A stretch of DNA of 64,000 nucleotides from an uncultured Pseudomonadota bacterium (GTDB lineage: Bacteria > Myxococcota_A > UBA796 > SXON01): positions 20,590 through 84,589 of the forward strand of contig CAIUMM010000076.1 in NCBI GenBank assembly GCA_903900265.1, given 5' to 3'. Below, one piece after another: positions 8,744-17,758 of this stretch. Under the pieces are notes generated by a model. It worked only from the letters and a program-made list of their open reading frames with translations. It was not told where the DNA came from and did no database searches. Every line of letters starts with the position of its first letter. Positions within the stretch are counted from its first letter, which is position 1. Position numbers and translations under genes: made by a program.

Positions 8744-11134
8744 ATGCGTGCTCCTCTCTCCGTCCTGCGCCGTTTCTTTGACAAAGGCGCGTTGAACATA
8801 TCGAATACCGAACTCGCCCGCGTGTTGAACGCCCGCGTGAGCGAGGTCGAACACGTGCACCGCTACCCTGCGCGCGAAAAGTTCAGCGGGGTCCGCATCG
8901 TCGAGGCAGTAGAAGCCTTGGAACATGCGGTGCTCCCGAGCGCCGAAGCGTTCACGCGCTGGCGCATGAGCCTCGCGGACGACAAGGGCTTCGGCCCGGT
9001 GTACATCGTCGTTGGGGATCGCTTCGGGTTGAAGGTGGGAGACCGCGCCGCGGCGGTGCTTGTCGGCGGCACGCTCCCTGAATCGGACGTCGTGATCCAA
9101 GCCAAGGCCGTGGCTGGGCTCGCCAGCGAAGGCGTGCTGGTCTCCGAAGCCCAGCTGGGGGTCGGCAAGGACGCGGCCCGACCGTTGTTCTTCGCGCCCG
9201 ACACCGCGCTCGGGGCCGATCCCTGGACCGCGCTGTGCTGCGATGAGCACGGCGAGGCCGACGTGATCTTCGAATTCGATCTGGAGCCCAACCGCCCGGA
9301 CCTGTTCTCGCTCTCCGGCATCGCCCGCGACATCGGCGCGATCTGGGGCCTGACCCCGCGCCTCCCGTCCGGTCCAAGCTTGGGTGAACTGCCCGCGTTG
9401 GACCTGGAGATTCGCATCGAGACGCCGCGGGCTCGCCACTACGCGGGCTTGGCGATGCGCGGCGTGCGCGTCGCGGCCTCGCCGCAATGGCTGCAGAACA
9501 CCGTGCGGGCGCTCGGCATGCGCCCCATCAACAACGTCGTAGACGCAGCGAACCTCGCGATGTTCGAGCTCGGCCAACCGTTGCACACCTTTGATCGCGC
9601 GCAGCTCAAAGACAGCGCGATCGTCCTCAGAATGGCCGCTCCCAACGAGACGATCACCACCTTGGACGGCGTGGTGCGCACGCTCACCGACGAGTGTTTG
9701 TTGGTGTGCGACGGCAGAAGCACCGCCGAAGGGGCCCCCGGGCGCCCTGTCGCGATCGCCGGGGTGATGGGCGACGCCAGCTCCGAAGTTCGCGAAGGCA
9801 CGACCGATATCCTGATTGAATCTGCCGCTTTTGACATGGCGGCGGTGCGGCGCGCCTCGCGGCGGCTGTCGCTGCGCACCGAAGCCAGCTTGCGCTTTGA
9901 GAAGGGGCTGCCGATCTGCACGGTCGCACCTGCGCTCGCGCGCCTCGCGGGCCTGCTCACCGAGCTGTGCGGCGCTGCGCCTACGGCGATGTCGATCGCC
10001 GGCGAGGCCATCCCGGCGCCGACGCACATCGCGCTGAACCGGGCGTACCTGCGCCAACGCCTCGGCATGGACATCCCCGATGCGACGATGGACCGCCTGC
10101 TGCGCGCGTCGGGCCTGGAGGTGCACGCCGATCATGCGCTCGCTCCCGAGTTCCGGCCCGACCTGCGTATTCCGCAGGATCTCATTGAAGAGGTCGGGCG
10201 CCTGCACGGCTACGAGCACGTGCGCGCCGAGGCGCCGGTGCTGCCGCTGCGCGCCCCAGACCCTACTCCTCAGGTTCGTCTCGCGCGCGCCAGCCGCCAC
10301 GTGCTCACCGCCGCAGGGTTCGACGAGGTCTACCTGCCGGTGTGGATCGGCGACGAAGACGCCAGCCGCTTTCAGCTCGACCCCGAGCGCCTGATCCGCC
10401 TCATCAACCCCCTCGCCGCCAACCTGACGACCTTCCGCACCACCGCGCTACCGGCGCTGCTCGAAGCCTGCGTTCAGAACCGCAAGGACCTGCACGAGTT
10501 CGGCCTCTTCGAGGTCGGTCGGATCTACCGCCGCATCCCCAGCGACAGCGCGCCGGGCGCCATCGACGAGCGCCAGCACCTCGCCGGGATCAGCATCGGG
10601 CGCGACTTGCTCGAAGTGCGCGACGTGCTCATCGAGCTTGGCAAGAGCCTCGGCGCTTCCACGGCGATCTCCAGGCCTTCCCGGCCCGACTTCAGCCTCG
10701 CCGACGTCCTGCACCCCGGGCGCAGCGTAGCCATCGGCAGCTGGGCGACGATCGGCGAACTTCACCCTCGCCTTGTGCGCGCGGTTGGCCTGAGGGAGAC
10801 CCCGGTCGTGTTCTGGGCGGACCTCGAGAGCCTGCTGCACGTGCAGCCCGCGCCGGTCCACTTTCAGCCTCCGCCGCGGCACCCTTCGGTGGTGCTCGAT
10901 CTGAACGTCACCATCGGCAACCGCGTGGAGTCGGCGAGCGTGCTCGCCGCCGTGCCGGAGCTGCCCGGGCTCGTGCACCGCGAGATCGCCGACGTGTACA
11001 AGCTGGACTCCGGGGCGCGGGTCACGCTGCGCTTCACCTGGAACGGCGGCGAGCGCTCGATGACCGCCGAAGAGACCCAAGCCGCGCTGGGACAGATTCG
11101 TAGCGCCCTCAGCAACGCCGGATTCACGCTGTGA
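8744..11134 (+). CDS. pheT: Phenylalanine--tRNA ligase, beta subunit
   Basis: At 796 residues this is the full length of bacterial PheT. The N-terminus (residues 1-150) holds the tRNA-binding (EMAP-like) fold. Residues about 180-380 are the B3/B4 editing region, with EFDLEPNRPDLFS and RPINNVVDAANLAMFELGQPLHTFD as strong signatures. About 400-475 is B5, about 480-690 the catalytic-like core, and about 700-796 the anticodon-binding FDX-ACB domain. It acts with PheS as an (alpha-beta)2 enzyme that charges tRNA-Phe and clears Tyr-tRNA-Phe. No pheS is beside it, which is unusual. The start follows a TAG and has only a weak Shine-Dalgarno sequence. The stop overlaps the GTG of the next gene. Confidence 0.97.
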   Translation: MRAPLSVLRRFFDKGALNISNTELARVLNARVSEVEHVHRYPAREKFSGVRIVEAVEALEHAVLPSAEAFTRWRMSLADDKGFGPVYIVVGDRFGLKVGDRAAAVLVGGTLPESDVVIQAKAVAGLASEGVLVSEAQLGVGKDAARPLFFAPDTALGADPWTALCCDEHGEADVIFEFDLEPNRPDLFSLSGIARDIGAIWGLTPRLPSGPSLGELPALDLEIRIETPRARHYAGLAMRGVRVAASPQWLQNTVRALGMRPINNVVDAANLAMFELGQPLHTFDRAQLKDSAIVLRMAAPNETITTLDGVVRTLTDECLLVCDGRSTAEGAPGRPVAIAGVMGDASSEVREGTTDILIESAAFDMAAVRRASRRLSLRTEASLRFEKGLPICTVAPALARLAGLLTELCGAAPTAMSIAGEAIPAPTHIALNRAYLRQRLGMDIPDATMDRLLRASGLEVHADHALAPEFRPDLRIPQDLIEEVGRLHGYEHVRAEAPVLPLRAPDPTPQVRLARASRHVLTAAGFDEVYLPVWIGDEDASRFQLDPERLIRLINPLAANLTTFRTTALPALLEACVQNRKDLHEFGLFEVGRIYRRIPSDSAPGAIDERQHLAGISIGRDLLEVRDVLIELGKSLGASTAISRPSRPDFSLADVLHPGRSVAIGSWATIGELHPRLVRAVGLRETPVVFWADLESLLHVQPAPVHFQPPPRHPSVVLDLNVTIGNRVESASVLAAVPELPGLVHREIADVYKLDSGARVTLRFTWNGGERSMTAEETQAALGQIRSALSNAGFTL

Positions 11135-11610
11135 GCGGCGCTTCGGCGGCGCGGATCCCTTCGTTCGCCGAATTCTGGCCGTTCTACATCAGCCAACACC
11201 GGGACGCCCGGTGTCGAATCGTGCACTTCATCGGCACGAACGGCTTTGTGGGGTTGACCCTTGGTTGCCTTTGGAGCCGGCCCCTCGTGCTCGGCCCGGT
11301 CCTGCTGCTCATCGCGATCGTCATCGCGCTGGCGTTTCAGATGGAGGCGCGCCGGAACGCCGCGCCGGTGCTGGTCGGGGCGATCGTCGCTGCGGTCGTG
11401 GCCCATCCCGCGATGCTAGGCGCGGTCGCGTTTGCCTATGCGTGGGCCTGGGCTGGCCACTTCCTGATCGAAGGCAACCGGCCCGCCACATTCACCTACC
11501 CATTGTGGTCGTTTGCTGGTGATTTTCGGATGTGCGGCCAGATGTGGACCGGCAAGCTCTGGAAAGGCCGGGCCGACCACATCGCGCCTGCAGTACCAGC
11601 GGCACCGTAG
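11131..11610 (+). CDS. DUF962 / Mpo1-like membrane protein
   Basis: The 159-residue protein begins at a GTG that overlaps the pheT stop (GTGA), implying translational coupling. FAEFWPFYISQHRDARCRIVHFIGT at the start and GHFLIEGNRPATF plus PLWSFAGDFRM at the end are the conserved blocks of the DUF962 family. The central hydrophobic part gives three or four membrane helices. The yeast relative Mpo1 is an Fe-dependent dioxygenase acting on 2-hydroxy fatty acids; the conserved His residues (His23, His31, His108) fit that chemistry. Whether this protein has that activity is inference. Confidence 0.82.
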   Translation: MSGASAARIPSFAEFWPFYISQHRDARCRIVHFIGTNGFVGLTLGCLWSRPLVLGPVLLLIAIVIALAFQMEARRNAAPVLVGAIVAAVVAHPAMLGAVAFAYAWAWAGHFLIEGNRPATFTYPLWSFAGDFRMCGQMWTGKLWKGRADHIAPAVPAAP

Positions 11611-11634
11611 CGATCTCACCAAAGCAGGTTAGTC

Positions 11635-11650
11635 GCCGTCCTTCGACGGC
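11635..11650 (+). terminator. Small hairpin after the pheT-DUF962 unit
   Basis: GCCGTC-CTTC-GACGGC forms a 6-bp stem with a tight loop 24 bases after the DUF962 stop and 33 bases before the next GTG. No T-run follows, so termination is uncertain. It may simply mark the operon boundary. Confidence 0.35.
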
Positions 11651-11683
11651 TCGCGCCGCCCTAAAACACCCAAGGAAGGCACC

Positions 11684-12595
11684 GTGTCCGACTATGACAA
11701 CCCCGAACCTCCTCCCAGTCGCGTAGGCGGCTGCCTCGTTCAAGCGGTCACCCACGCCGTAGCGCTCGCGCTGGGCGCGGTGCTTGGCATCGTCGGGGCG
11801 AGCATGATCGAGTACTACCAGAACCCCGAGCTGCTGGATCGGCCCGAAGGCGAGCTGTCCCGCGCCGAGCTGATCTCCCGCTTGGACACCTCGGAGAAGG
11901 CGTACGCCGAGCTGCTCGCCGAGAAGGCAAAGCACGAAGAGACCGCCAAAGGCGAGGTCGAAGCCGCCAACCAGAAGGTGGGCGACCTGCAAACCCAGGT
12001 CGAGAAGAAGCAAGAAGAGATGGCGGTGCTCGAAGCCAAGGTCAAGAAGAGCGCAGGCAAGAGCGCTGCGCTCAAAAAAGAGCTTGAAGCCAAGCAGGCC
12101 GAGCTCGATTCGCTGCAGGGTCAGCTGACTCAGGCGCTCGCAGAAAAGGCGCAGCTCGAAGTCGATCTGCAAGTTTCGCGGCAGGAGACCGACGTCGCGC
12201 GCGGCGAGACCACGGTGGCGCGAAATGAGACCAACGTCGCTCGCAACCAGACGATCGAAGCCAAATGGCTCGGCTTCAAGAGCGACGCCATGGTGCAGAT
12301 CTGCGAGAAGGGCAACCGCAACAAGCTCGCGAAGTGCCGGGAAGCGGTCACCGCGACGCTCACCTCGTCGCGCGGCGCCAAGTTCAAGCGCTGCCTGTCC
12401 AGCGGACAAGCGAGTCCGCGCCTGATCGCGTTCGACAAGAAGACCGACGATCCCGAGCTGCCGCGCTGGAGCGAGTGGATGGACCAGGACTCGTCGTTCA
12501 CCGCCGACCGCTGGTACATCATCTTCTGCGATCCGACCCTCCCGGAAGCCGACTTCGGCTCGGACGCGGGCGACATCGAAGATCTCGGACTCTGA
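11684..12595 (+). CDS. Membrane-anchored coiled-coil protein, unknown function
   Basis: The protein is 303 residues with a GTG start preceded by AAGGAAGG. One membrane helix (about residues 22-43) is followed by a long coiled coil (about 50-190) rich in Glu, Lys, Ala and Gln. Near its end is a short tandem repeat of the form ETxVARxET (QETDVARGETTVARNETNVARNQT in segments). Residues about 195-290 form a separate soluble domain with conserved-looking cysteines (Cys209, Cys220, Cys243, Cys288). The C-terminus is acidic. The topology suggests an inner-membrane anchor with a periplasmic or cytoplasmic stalk. I do not recognise the terminal domain. It ends one base short of the convergent cytochrome-like lipoprotein. 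Confidence 0.8.
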   Translation: MSDYDNPEPPPSRVGGCLVQAVTHAVALALGAVLGIVGASMIEYYQNPELLDRPEGELSRAELISRLDTSEKAYAELLAEKAKHEETAKGEVEAANQKVGDLQTQVEKKQEEMAVLEAKVKKSAGKSAALKKELEAKQAELDSLQGQLTQALAEKAQLEVDLQVSRQETDVARGETTVARNETNVARNQTIEAKWLGFKSDAMVQICEKGNRNKLAKCREAVTATLTSSRGAKFKRCLSSGQASPRLIAFDKKTDDPELPRWSEWMDQDSSFTADRWYIIFCDPTLPEADFGSDAGDIEDLGL

Positions 12596-12596
12596 G

Positions 12597-12959
12597 CTAC
12601 TCCCCCTCTGCTGCGCACTCCAGCCAGACGCGGAGCAGATACCGGTCGTCGACGGTGGTGCCCCCGAGGGGCGGCATGGTGGGCGTATCCACCGCGGCCA
12701 GCGCCAGCACAAGGTCCTTGGACGCCCACACCGAGGCTGCGTCGTCGAAGTTCACGTCCTCGGGAGCGCCCTGACGCACGGTTTGACCCGAGGAATGGCA
12801 GGTTCTACAGTTCTGGGTCAAAAACCCATCGCCGAAGGTCTCATAGGTCACGGTGGGAACGTCCGCGCAGTACCCGGAGTCGCCGGGTTCGTCGCCGGCG
12901 CACCCGCCGAGAAACGGAAGCATCGCGAGCGAGAAGCACAGCGCGTAGCTGCCGTTCAT
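12597..12959 (-). CDS. Lipoprotein with single c-type haem site
   Basis: This 120-residue protein has a lipoprotein signal ending LGGC (Cys20). It also has one CRTCH haem-attachment motif (Cys51, Cys54, His55) and TMPP with Met95 as a probable sixth ligand, the arrangement of a small class I cytochrome c. It is therefore expected to be a membrane-tethered electron carrier or haem sensor outside the cytoplasm. Its start overlaps the stop of the DUF1501 gene by four bases, so it is the last gene of the minus-strand operon. Proteins of this shape often accompany DUF1501/DUF1592-type gene sets in planctomycetes and myxobacteria. Confidence 0.82.
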   Translation of the reverse strand: MNGSYALCFSLAMLPFLGGCAGDEPGDSGYCADVPTVTYETFGDGFLTQNCRTCHSSGQTVRQGAPEDVNFDDAASVWASKDLVLALAAVDTPTMPPLGGTTVDDRYLLRVWLECAAEGE

Positions 12960-14248
12960 GCGATGACGCCGTCAATCGGCTGCACGCCCATCACGTAGTC
13001 GGCCGGGTCTACGTCCGCCAACGCCAGCAGGGTCGCGCCGATCGCCTCGGCGGAGAGCACTTGGCCGCCTTCCGCGACGTCACCCGACGCCGGATCGACG
13101 TTTTGCCCGTAGTAGGTGGTGTCGAAGCCGCCGACGACGCGATCCCCTGTCAATCCAGCGCCGAGCAACATCACGCTGGTGTAGGGCCAGTGATCTTTGC
13201 CACCGACGCCATTCAGCAGCGGCGTACGTCCCATCTCCGAAAGGACGCAGACCACGGTTTCGTCCAACAGTGACGCTTCCTCCTCACCTGGCGCGTTCGC
13301 CAGCAGCTGTACGAGCTGGCCGAGACCGCTGAACAACCCCTCCCACAGCGGCGACTGTCCGTCGTCGTTTTGGGCGTGCGTGTCCCAACCGAACGCCGCG
13401 CCCGACGAGAGCGTCAAGCAGCGACTGATGCCCTTTTGCAGCGCTTCTACCGCCACGACGGCCTGATCCGCGAGGCTGGTGCCCCCCGTGAAGTCCATCA
13501 AATATTGCAGGTCCTTGAGGTCCGCTGCGTGCTGGGTCGCGGTGTTGAAGTCCGCAGCCAGGACGTCTTCGACCTTGGACCGCGACACGCTCGCGCGCGC
13601 GGCAGCCCGCTGGGAGACGAAGCGATCGACCAGCGCCTGCGAAGGGCTACGCAGCGTCGCGACGTCGATGTCCGACAAGCCCAGCGCCGAGCCGTTCAGC
13701 AGCGCCTCCAGCTGTCCGGCAGCCCCAGTGCGCGCGACCGCTACGCCTAAGTTGCCCGGGAAGCTAGGACCGCCCAACACGAGGTGCGGCAGGGTGAAGG
13801 AGCCGCGGTCCTGATCGGCGAGGATCGCCGGCCAATCCGGCGTGAGGCCGCTGGTGGTGCCGGTCATCGCCAACATCGTGCAGATCTCGTGCGCGATCGA
13901 GCGAACCATCACGCCGTTGAACACCACGCTGCGGTCGTGCCAAGCCTGCATGAACGCGTCCACCGAAGGACGGTCCGGGTGACTCACATAGGCGATCCCC
14001 CCCGCGACCGCCCGCTCCGCAGCCGCTTCCAGATCGACGTTTGGGTTCGAGAACTCCGGCGCAAAAACCCGCGTCGGGTCCCAGCCGCCCTGCGCAAACA
14101 CGAAGATGAACTTGCGCTTGGACGCGCCAACGCCCGCGCGCGCGACACCCGGCCACATCGAGCGGCCGAGGGTCAGCCCCACGCCCAGGCCCGCAAGCGA
14201 AGAGGCGAGGAACGAACGACGGGAAGTGTGCATCTTGGGTAGTTTCAT
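12956..14248 (-). CDS. Tat-exported DUF1501 protein (sulfatase/phosphatase fold)
   Basis: The open frame extends to 14368, but the start is best placed at the ATG at 14248. AGGAGC lies just upstream there, and the protein then begins MKLPKMHTSRRSFLASS, a classic twin-arginine signal (Arg10-Arg11). The mature protein opens with KFIFVFAQGGWDPTRVF and contains VVCVLSEMGRTP and GGKDHWPYTSVML, the typical blocks of DUF1501, a family in the alkaline-phosphatase/sulfatase superfamily. Tat export implies folding, perhaps with a metal, in the cytoplasm. No substrate is known for the family. It lies between a haem lipoprotein and a larger haem protein, and probably works with them in the periplasm. Confidence 0.88.
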   Translation of the reverse strand: MKLPKMHTSRRSFLASSLAGLGVGLTLGRSMWPGVARAGVGASKRKFIFVFAQGGWDPTRVFAPEFSNPNVDLEAAAERAVAGGIAYVSHPDRPSVDAFMQAWHDRSVVFNGVMVRSIAHEICTMLAMTGTTSGLTPDWPAILADQDRGSFTLPHLVLGGPSFPGNLGVAVARTGAAGQLEALLNGSALGLSDIDVATLRSPSQALVDRFVSQRAAARASVSRSKVEDVLAADFNTATQHAADLKDLQYLMDFTGGTSLADQAVVAVEALQKGISRCLTLSSGAAFGWDTHAQNDDGQSPLWEGLFSGLGQLVQLLANAPGEEEASLLDETVVCVLSEMGRTPLLNGVGGKDHWPYTSVMLLGAGLTGDRVVGGFDTTYYGQNVDPASGDVAEGGQVLSAEAIGATLLALADVDPADYVMGVQPIDGVIA

Positions 14249-14285
14249 GGAAAGCTCCTGCCGCTCAACGGCACCGGCTCGTCGT

Positions 14286-15872
14286 TCAGTAGTAGAGAAA
14301 GTCGGGATCGCGGAGTAAGGCCGAGAGCACGCCCGCCCAGGCGCCCTGGGTCGTGCCTTCCACCGCATAGACCCCCGTCCACAGGTCCAACGCCGCCGCT
14401 ACCTCCGCGCCATCTGCAGCGACGGTGTGGCCGAGGACCCGCCGATGCAGGTACTGGACCTCCGCCACCATGGCCGCCCGGTTGGTCTCCGGCGTCTCGC
14501 TGAAGTCCAGCTGCGCGAACAAGCGCTCGGGTTCGGCGTTGATCGCGTAGGCCGCCGCTGCCTCAGCGAGGCGCTCCTGCACGAGCACGAGCGTCGCGTT
14601 CGGCGTGCGCGCGGTGGCCGTGACGTTGTAGCCATCCGCGCCCCCGGCGAGCGTGCGAAAGCCCACCGCGTCCGAGCGGAGCATGTCGTAGTTGGCGTAG
14701 GTCCAGACGAACCCGGTCAGATCCTCTACCGTAGAGGCCAGCAGGTCCGCCGTCAGCATCTTCTGGGGTACAAAGCCCGGCTCGTCCGTGGAGCCCGACA
14801 AGTACGCCGGATCGGCGACGATGCTCTTGAACAGGGCACGGACGGTCAGACCACCCGAGATGAAGGCGTCGCGATGCTCGACCACGCGCTGCTCATCCTC
14901 GACCGTGAGCGGCCGACGCAGCAGGAGCTCGGTGGCCTGCTCGGCCGCGCACATCGGAAAGCGGTTGTCGCCGGCGATCTGCTGCCCAAGGTCCGCGAGG
15001 CTGAAGCCGGGATCACCGTAGTAGGCGCGCTCGGTGCCGGTGTAGCTCCGATATTGGGGCTCCCGCTCGGGAAAGTAGTAGCTGGCCTCTCCCGGATTGG
15101 TGTAGTCATACCACCAGAATCCGAAAAAGTAGCTCGCGAGCGGATCGAGCGATGTGTGGCAGTTCAGGCAGGCTGGGTTGGTCTGCAGGGCCGAGTTCAC
15201 GGCGTCGGAGTCCAACAAGTTCACGTTGCGGTCGAACTCGATCGGCCGCACGAGGTAGTCGTTGCAGAGCAGGATCCGACTGACGGCGTTGGCGCGCTTG
15301 CGGTTCGCGTTGCTGCTCGTGCTGGTGTAGCGCCACCACATCGAGTTCGTCGCCATCACGCCCGCCGCGGGCCTCCCATCCGTATAGTGGGCTTGCTTCC
15401 AGCCGGTCTCGCCAGCGGGATAGTCCAGCGGCCACATCTGCGCGAGCGTCTCGTTCGCCATGGTCCAGTCGGCGGTGACCAGATCGGTGTACGGAAGGTC
15501 GTGATCGGCGATGTAACTGAGGATCTGGAGGGTCTCGTCCCCGATCGCCTGCTGAAACGCCGCTTGATCGTCCAGACCATACTGGTAGGCGTAGATGAGG
15601 TAGGACTCGGAGCGCGTCAGGTAGATCTCGCTCCACAGGTCACGAACTCGGCCGGGAAAGCGCGCATCATGCAGGTAGGAATCGGTCAGTTCGTCGATGG
15701 CCGCAGGGTCCGCCTCCACCGCAGCGAGGTCCTCTACGCTCGGACGAACGCCGCGCACGTCGACGGAGATGCGGGTGAGCGCCGTCGCAGCATCCGCCTG
15801 CGCGGGCGACCGCGGCGCCACAGCCTCAGGCTCGGGCGTACACGCCGTGTACAGGAGCAGGGAAATTACCAT
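14286..15872 (-). CDS. Exported haem protein of DUF1549/DUF1588 (PSCyt) type
   Basis: The frame opens at 16076, but its first 68 codons lie over the next gene. The ATG at 15872 begins a short lipoprotein-like signal (MVISLLLYTAC, lipid Cys11) and gives 528 residues. ISVDVRGVRPSVEDLAAV resembles the start of the DUF1549 domain of planctomycete cytochrome proteins. CLNCH (Cys235, Cys238, His239) followed by TSLDPLA is the DUF1585/1588-like haem site. TWTM-type and Tyr/Trp-rich segments fill the middle. It should be secreted and bind one c-type haem. The gene overlaps the upstream gene by seven bases and is followed by the DUF1501 gene, forming one operon. The enzymatic role is unknown. Confidence 0.82.
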   Translation of the reverse strand: MVISLLLYTACTPEPEAVAPRSPAQADAATALTRISVDVRGVRPSVEDLAAVEADPAAIDELTDSYLHDARFPGRVRDLWSEIYLTRSESYLIYAYQYGLDDQAAFQQAIGDETLQILSYIADHDLPYTDLVTADWTMANETLAQMWPLDYPAGETGWKQAHYTDGRPAAGVMATNSMWWRYTSTSSNANRKRANAVSRILLCNDYLVRPIEFDRNVNLLDSDAVNSALQTNPACLNCHTSLDPLASYFFGFWWYDYTNPGEASYYFPEREPQYRSYTGTERAYYGDPGFSLADLGQQIAGDNRFPMCAAEQATELLLRRPLTVEDEQRVVEHRDAFISGGLTVRALFKSIVADPAYLSGSTDEPGFVPQKMLTADLLASTVEDLTGFVWTYANYDMLRSDAVGFRTLAGGADGYNVTATARTPNATLVLVQERLAEAAAAYAINAEPERLFAQLDFSETPETNRAAMVAEVQYLHRRVLGHTVAADGAEVAAALDLWTGVYAVEGTTQGAWAGVLSALLRDPDFLYY

Positions 15873-16813
15873 GGAGCACCCGTCCAAGAAGTCAACGCGC
15901 TGTAGTCCACGCAAACCGGCCCGAGGTTCTGCCCCTGGTACCAGGCGTCCGCGCAGCCGTCGCAGGCGGCGTCCGACACTTCGTCCTCCGTGGCCAGCTG
16001 CCCGTCGAGGAACAGGTCGTACCAGTAGCCGTTCGCGTCGCGCACGCTGATCGTGCCGCCGGGCTCCTCGGGACACGCACCGCCGATCCCGGAGTCGTAG
16101 AGCGTCAGCGCGTCGAAGACCACCGACGCGTAGTCACCGGCGATGCCAGACACCCCGCCGTTCATATAGAACATATGACCGTTATACGCTGGATACTCTA
16201 TCGCGTTCAACACCAGATCGGGCGCCATGCCCGGCGTGACCCAAGAGCCTTCCGTTCCGGTACCGTCCCAGGAAAAACTACCTTGGGCGACGCTGTACCA
16301 GTAGGAGTACGAGCCGTCCACCGCGGTGAGCTTCACGTCGGCCGCGCTGCCGCCCAGGTTGAGCTCGTGGCCCTCAGCGTCCCACATCTGGGCGACACCG
16401 TACAGCTGCTGCCCGTTGTAGATGTTGCCGTCTCCAGGCGCATAGTCCGTGTAATTGTAGTAGAAGCTGTATCCGCTGAACGTTGACCCGCTGGACGTCG
16501 TACACCGGTCGTACCAGTACACGTTTCCGTCGGTCGCGTAGTAGTTCGGGCACCCCTCCTCTGCGGAGGACATGACCTCATTGTAGGCTGCGAACACCGG
16601 TGTTCCGGTGATGCCGCGCCCGGCGTCCAGCGCCGTGGAGATCGCGACCGCCATCGCCTCGGCGTCAAAAACCGGCGTATCCGCGGTTCCCCCCAGATCC
16701 GGGCTGTACGGGACAGGCTCGTAGGGCGCAGCGACGCTGTCCGCGGCCTCCGGACGGCAAGCAAGCTGCAGCAACAGGACCAGCGGCATCAACCCTCCAA
16801 TACGCTCTGACAT
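15866..16813 (-). CDS. Tyr/Gly-rich lipoprotein, unknown function
   Basis: This 315-residue protein has a lipoprotein signal ending LLQLAC (Cys19). The mature part is unusually rich in Tyr, Gly, Asp and Ser (for example YSFYYNYTDYAPGDGNIYNG) and has Cys pairs, including DAACDGCAD near the end that does not fit CxxCH. The composition suggests an extracellular beta-rich fold. It is the first gene of the four-gene minus-strand operon, so it may be a surface partner of the haem proteins. I do not recognise the family. GC skew and codon use look like those of its neighbours. Confidence 0.75.
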   Translation of the reverse strand: MSERIGGLMPLVLLLQLACRPEAADSVAAPYEPVPYSPDLGGTADTPVFDAEAMAVAISTALDAGRGITGTPVFAAYNEVMSSAEEGCPNYYATDGNVYWYDRCTTSSGSTFSGYSFYYNYTDYAPGDGNIYNGQQLYGVAQMWDAEGHELNLGGSAADVKLTAVDGSYSYWYSVAQGSFSWDGTGTEGSWVTPGMAPDLVLNAIEYPAYNGHMFYMNGGVSGIAGDYASVVFDALTLYDSGIGGACPEEPGGTISVRDANGYWYDLFLDGQLATEDEVSDAACDGCADAWYQGQNLGPVCVDYSALTSWTGAPW

Positions 16814-16852
16814 GTATCCCAGCGAATGGTGCCCGACGGTGCGCGCTCAGAA

Positions 16853-16887
16853 CAAAGAAAACCCCGACGGACAGGATCCGCCGGGGT
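16853..16887 (-). terminator. Rho-independent terminator of rpsD
   Basis: On the minus strand CCCCGGCGGA and TCCGTCGGGG form a 10-bp stem (one G-T pair) around a short loop, followed at once by TTTTCTTTG. It lies 40 bases after the rpsD stop and just before the coding start of the lipoprotein operon, so it separates the two units. This is the clearest intrinsic terminator in the window. Confidence 0.85.
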
Positions 16888-16926
16888 CTGGTGGGGCGCA
16901 CAGGATGCGCCCCAGCGTCGCGATCT

Positions 16927-17544
16927 TCAGATCTGCTGCGAGTAGAACTCGACGATCTTCTGGGGATCGCACTCGAACGGGAGGTCTTCACGTTCCGGGG
17001 AGACCACCATCTTGCCAGCGGCGAGCGCGGCATCGAACTCGAGGAAGCCAGGACGAACGCGCGAGTTCGCGTGCTCGAGCTTGGCGGCCACGAAGGGCTT
17101 GGCCTTGCTCTTCTTGTGCACGGCGATGATGTTGCCGGGCTTCACGTGGAAGCTCGGGCGGTCGGTACGCACGTCATCGACGGTGATGTGACCGTGAACG
17201 ACGAGCTGACGCGCGCCGGGGATGGTCTCAGCGAGGCCAAGACGCCACACGATGTTGTCGAGACGGGACTCGAGCAGCGTGATGAGGATGCGGCCGGTGG
17301 GGCCCTTACGGCGGCTCGCTTCGGTCACGTAGCGGCGGAACTGCTTCTCGAGCACGCCGTAGTGAAGACGAAGCTTCTGCTTCTCGGTCTGGCGTTCCTT
17401 GAAGTCGGAAGCCTTTGATTTACGACGAGCGCCGTGCTGTCCCGGAGGGTTGGCGCGCTTGAGCGAGCCAGCATTGGTAAGTCCGGGAAGCACCACGCCC
17501 ACCTGACGGCATTTCTTCAGCCGCGGTCCACGATAACGTGCCAT
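16927..17544 (-). CDS. rpsD: 30S ribosomal protein S4
   Basis: The protein is 205 residues, full length. It starts MARYRGPRLKKCRQVG and carries PPGQHGARRKSKASDF and the S4 RNA-binding domain RLDNIVWRLGLAETIPGARQ. It nucleates 16S rRNA assembly at the five-way junction of the 5' domain. The N-terminus has a single Cys and lacks the CxxC zinc site, so this is the zinc-free form. It stands alone here, not in the alpha operon with rpsK and rpoA. AAGGAG lies before the ATG, a leader hairpin lies upstream and a strong terminator follows. Autoregulation is known for S4 in other bacteria; here it is inference. Confidence 0.98.
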   Translation of the reverse strand: MARYRGPRLKKCRQVGVVLPGLTNAGSLKRANPPGQHGARRKSKASDFKERQTEKQKLRLHYGVLEKQFRRYVTEASRRKGPTGRILITLLESRLDNIVWRLGLAETIPGARQLVVHGHITVDDVRTDRPSFHVKPGNIIAVHKKSKAKPFVAAKLEHANSRVRPGFLEFDAALAAGKMVVSPEREDLPFECDPQKIVEFYSQQI

Positions 17545-17564
17545 GTTATTGGCTCCTTGGGTGC

Positions 17565-17581
17565 AAAAGCCCTTGCGGGCT
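17565..17581 (-). promoter_or_regulatory. Leader hairpin with GCAA tetraloop upstream of rpsD
   Basis: On the minus strand AGCCC-GCAA-GGGCT is followed by TTTTGC, about 20 bases before the rpsD ATG and just ahead of the AAGGAG. A short stem with a GNRA loop and T-run could act as an attenuator or an S4-responsive element. The stem is only 5 bp, so the call is tentative. Confidence 0.4.
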
Positions 17582-17758
17582 GGGACCGTGCCGGGGGTAC
17601 CTTGGATGCTCAGGATTGAGCTCGCGGGCCGGCGCGGACCACCTGTTACAGGCGGCCCCGGCGGCTAACGAGTTCTGTGCGCGCTGGCAAGGTGAAGCCG
17701 CAGAGAACCGCCGCGGGCCATGCCCTCGACGCGCGTCCATCTGCGATAAAGGAGCCCC

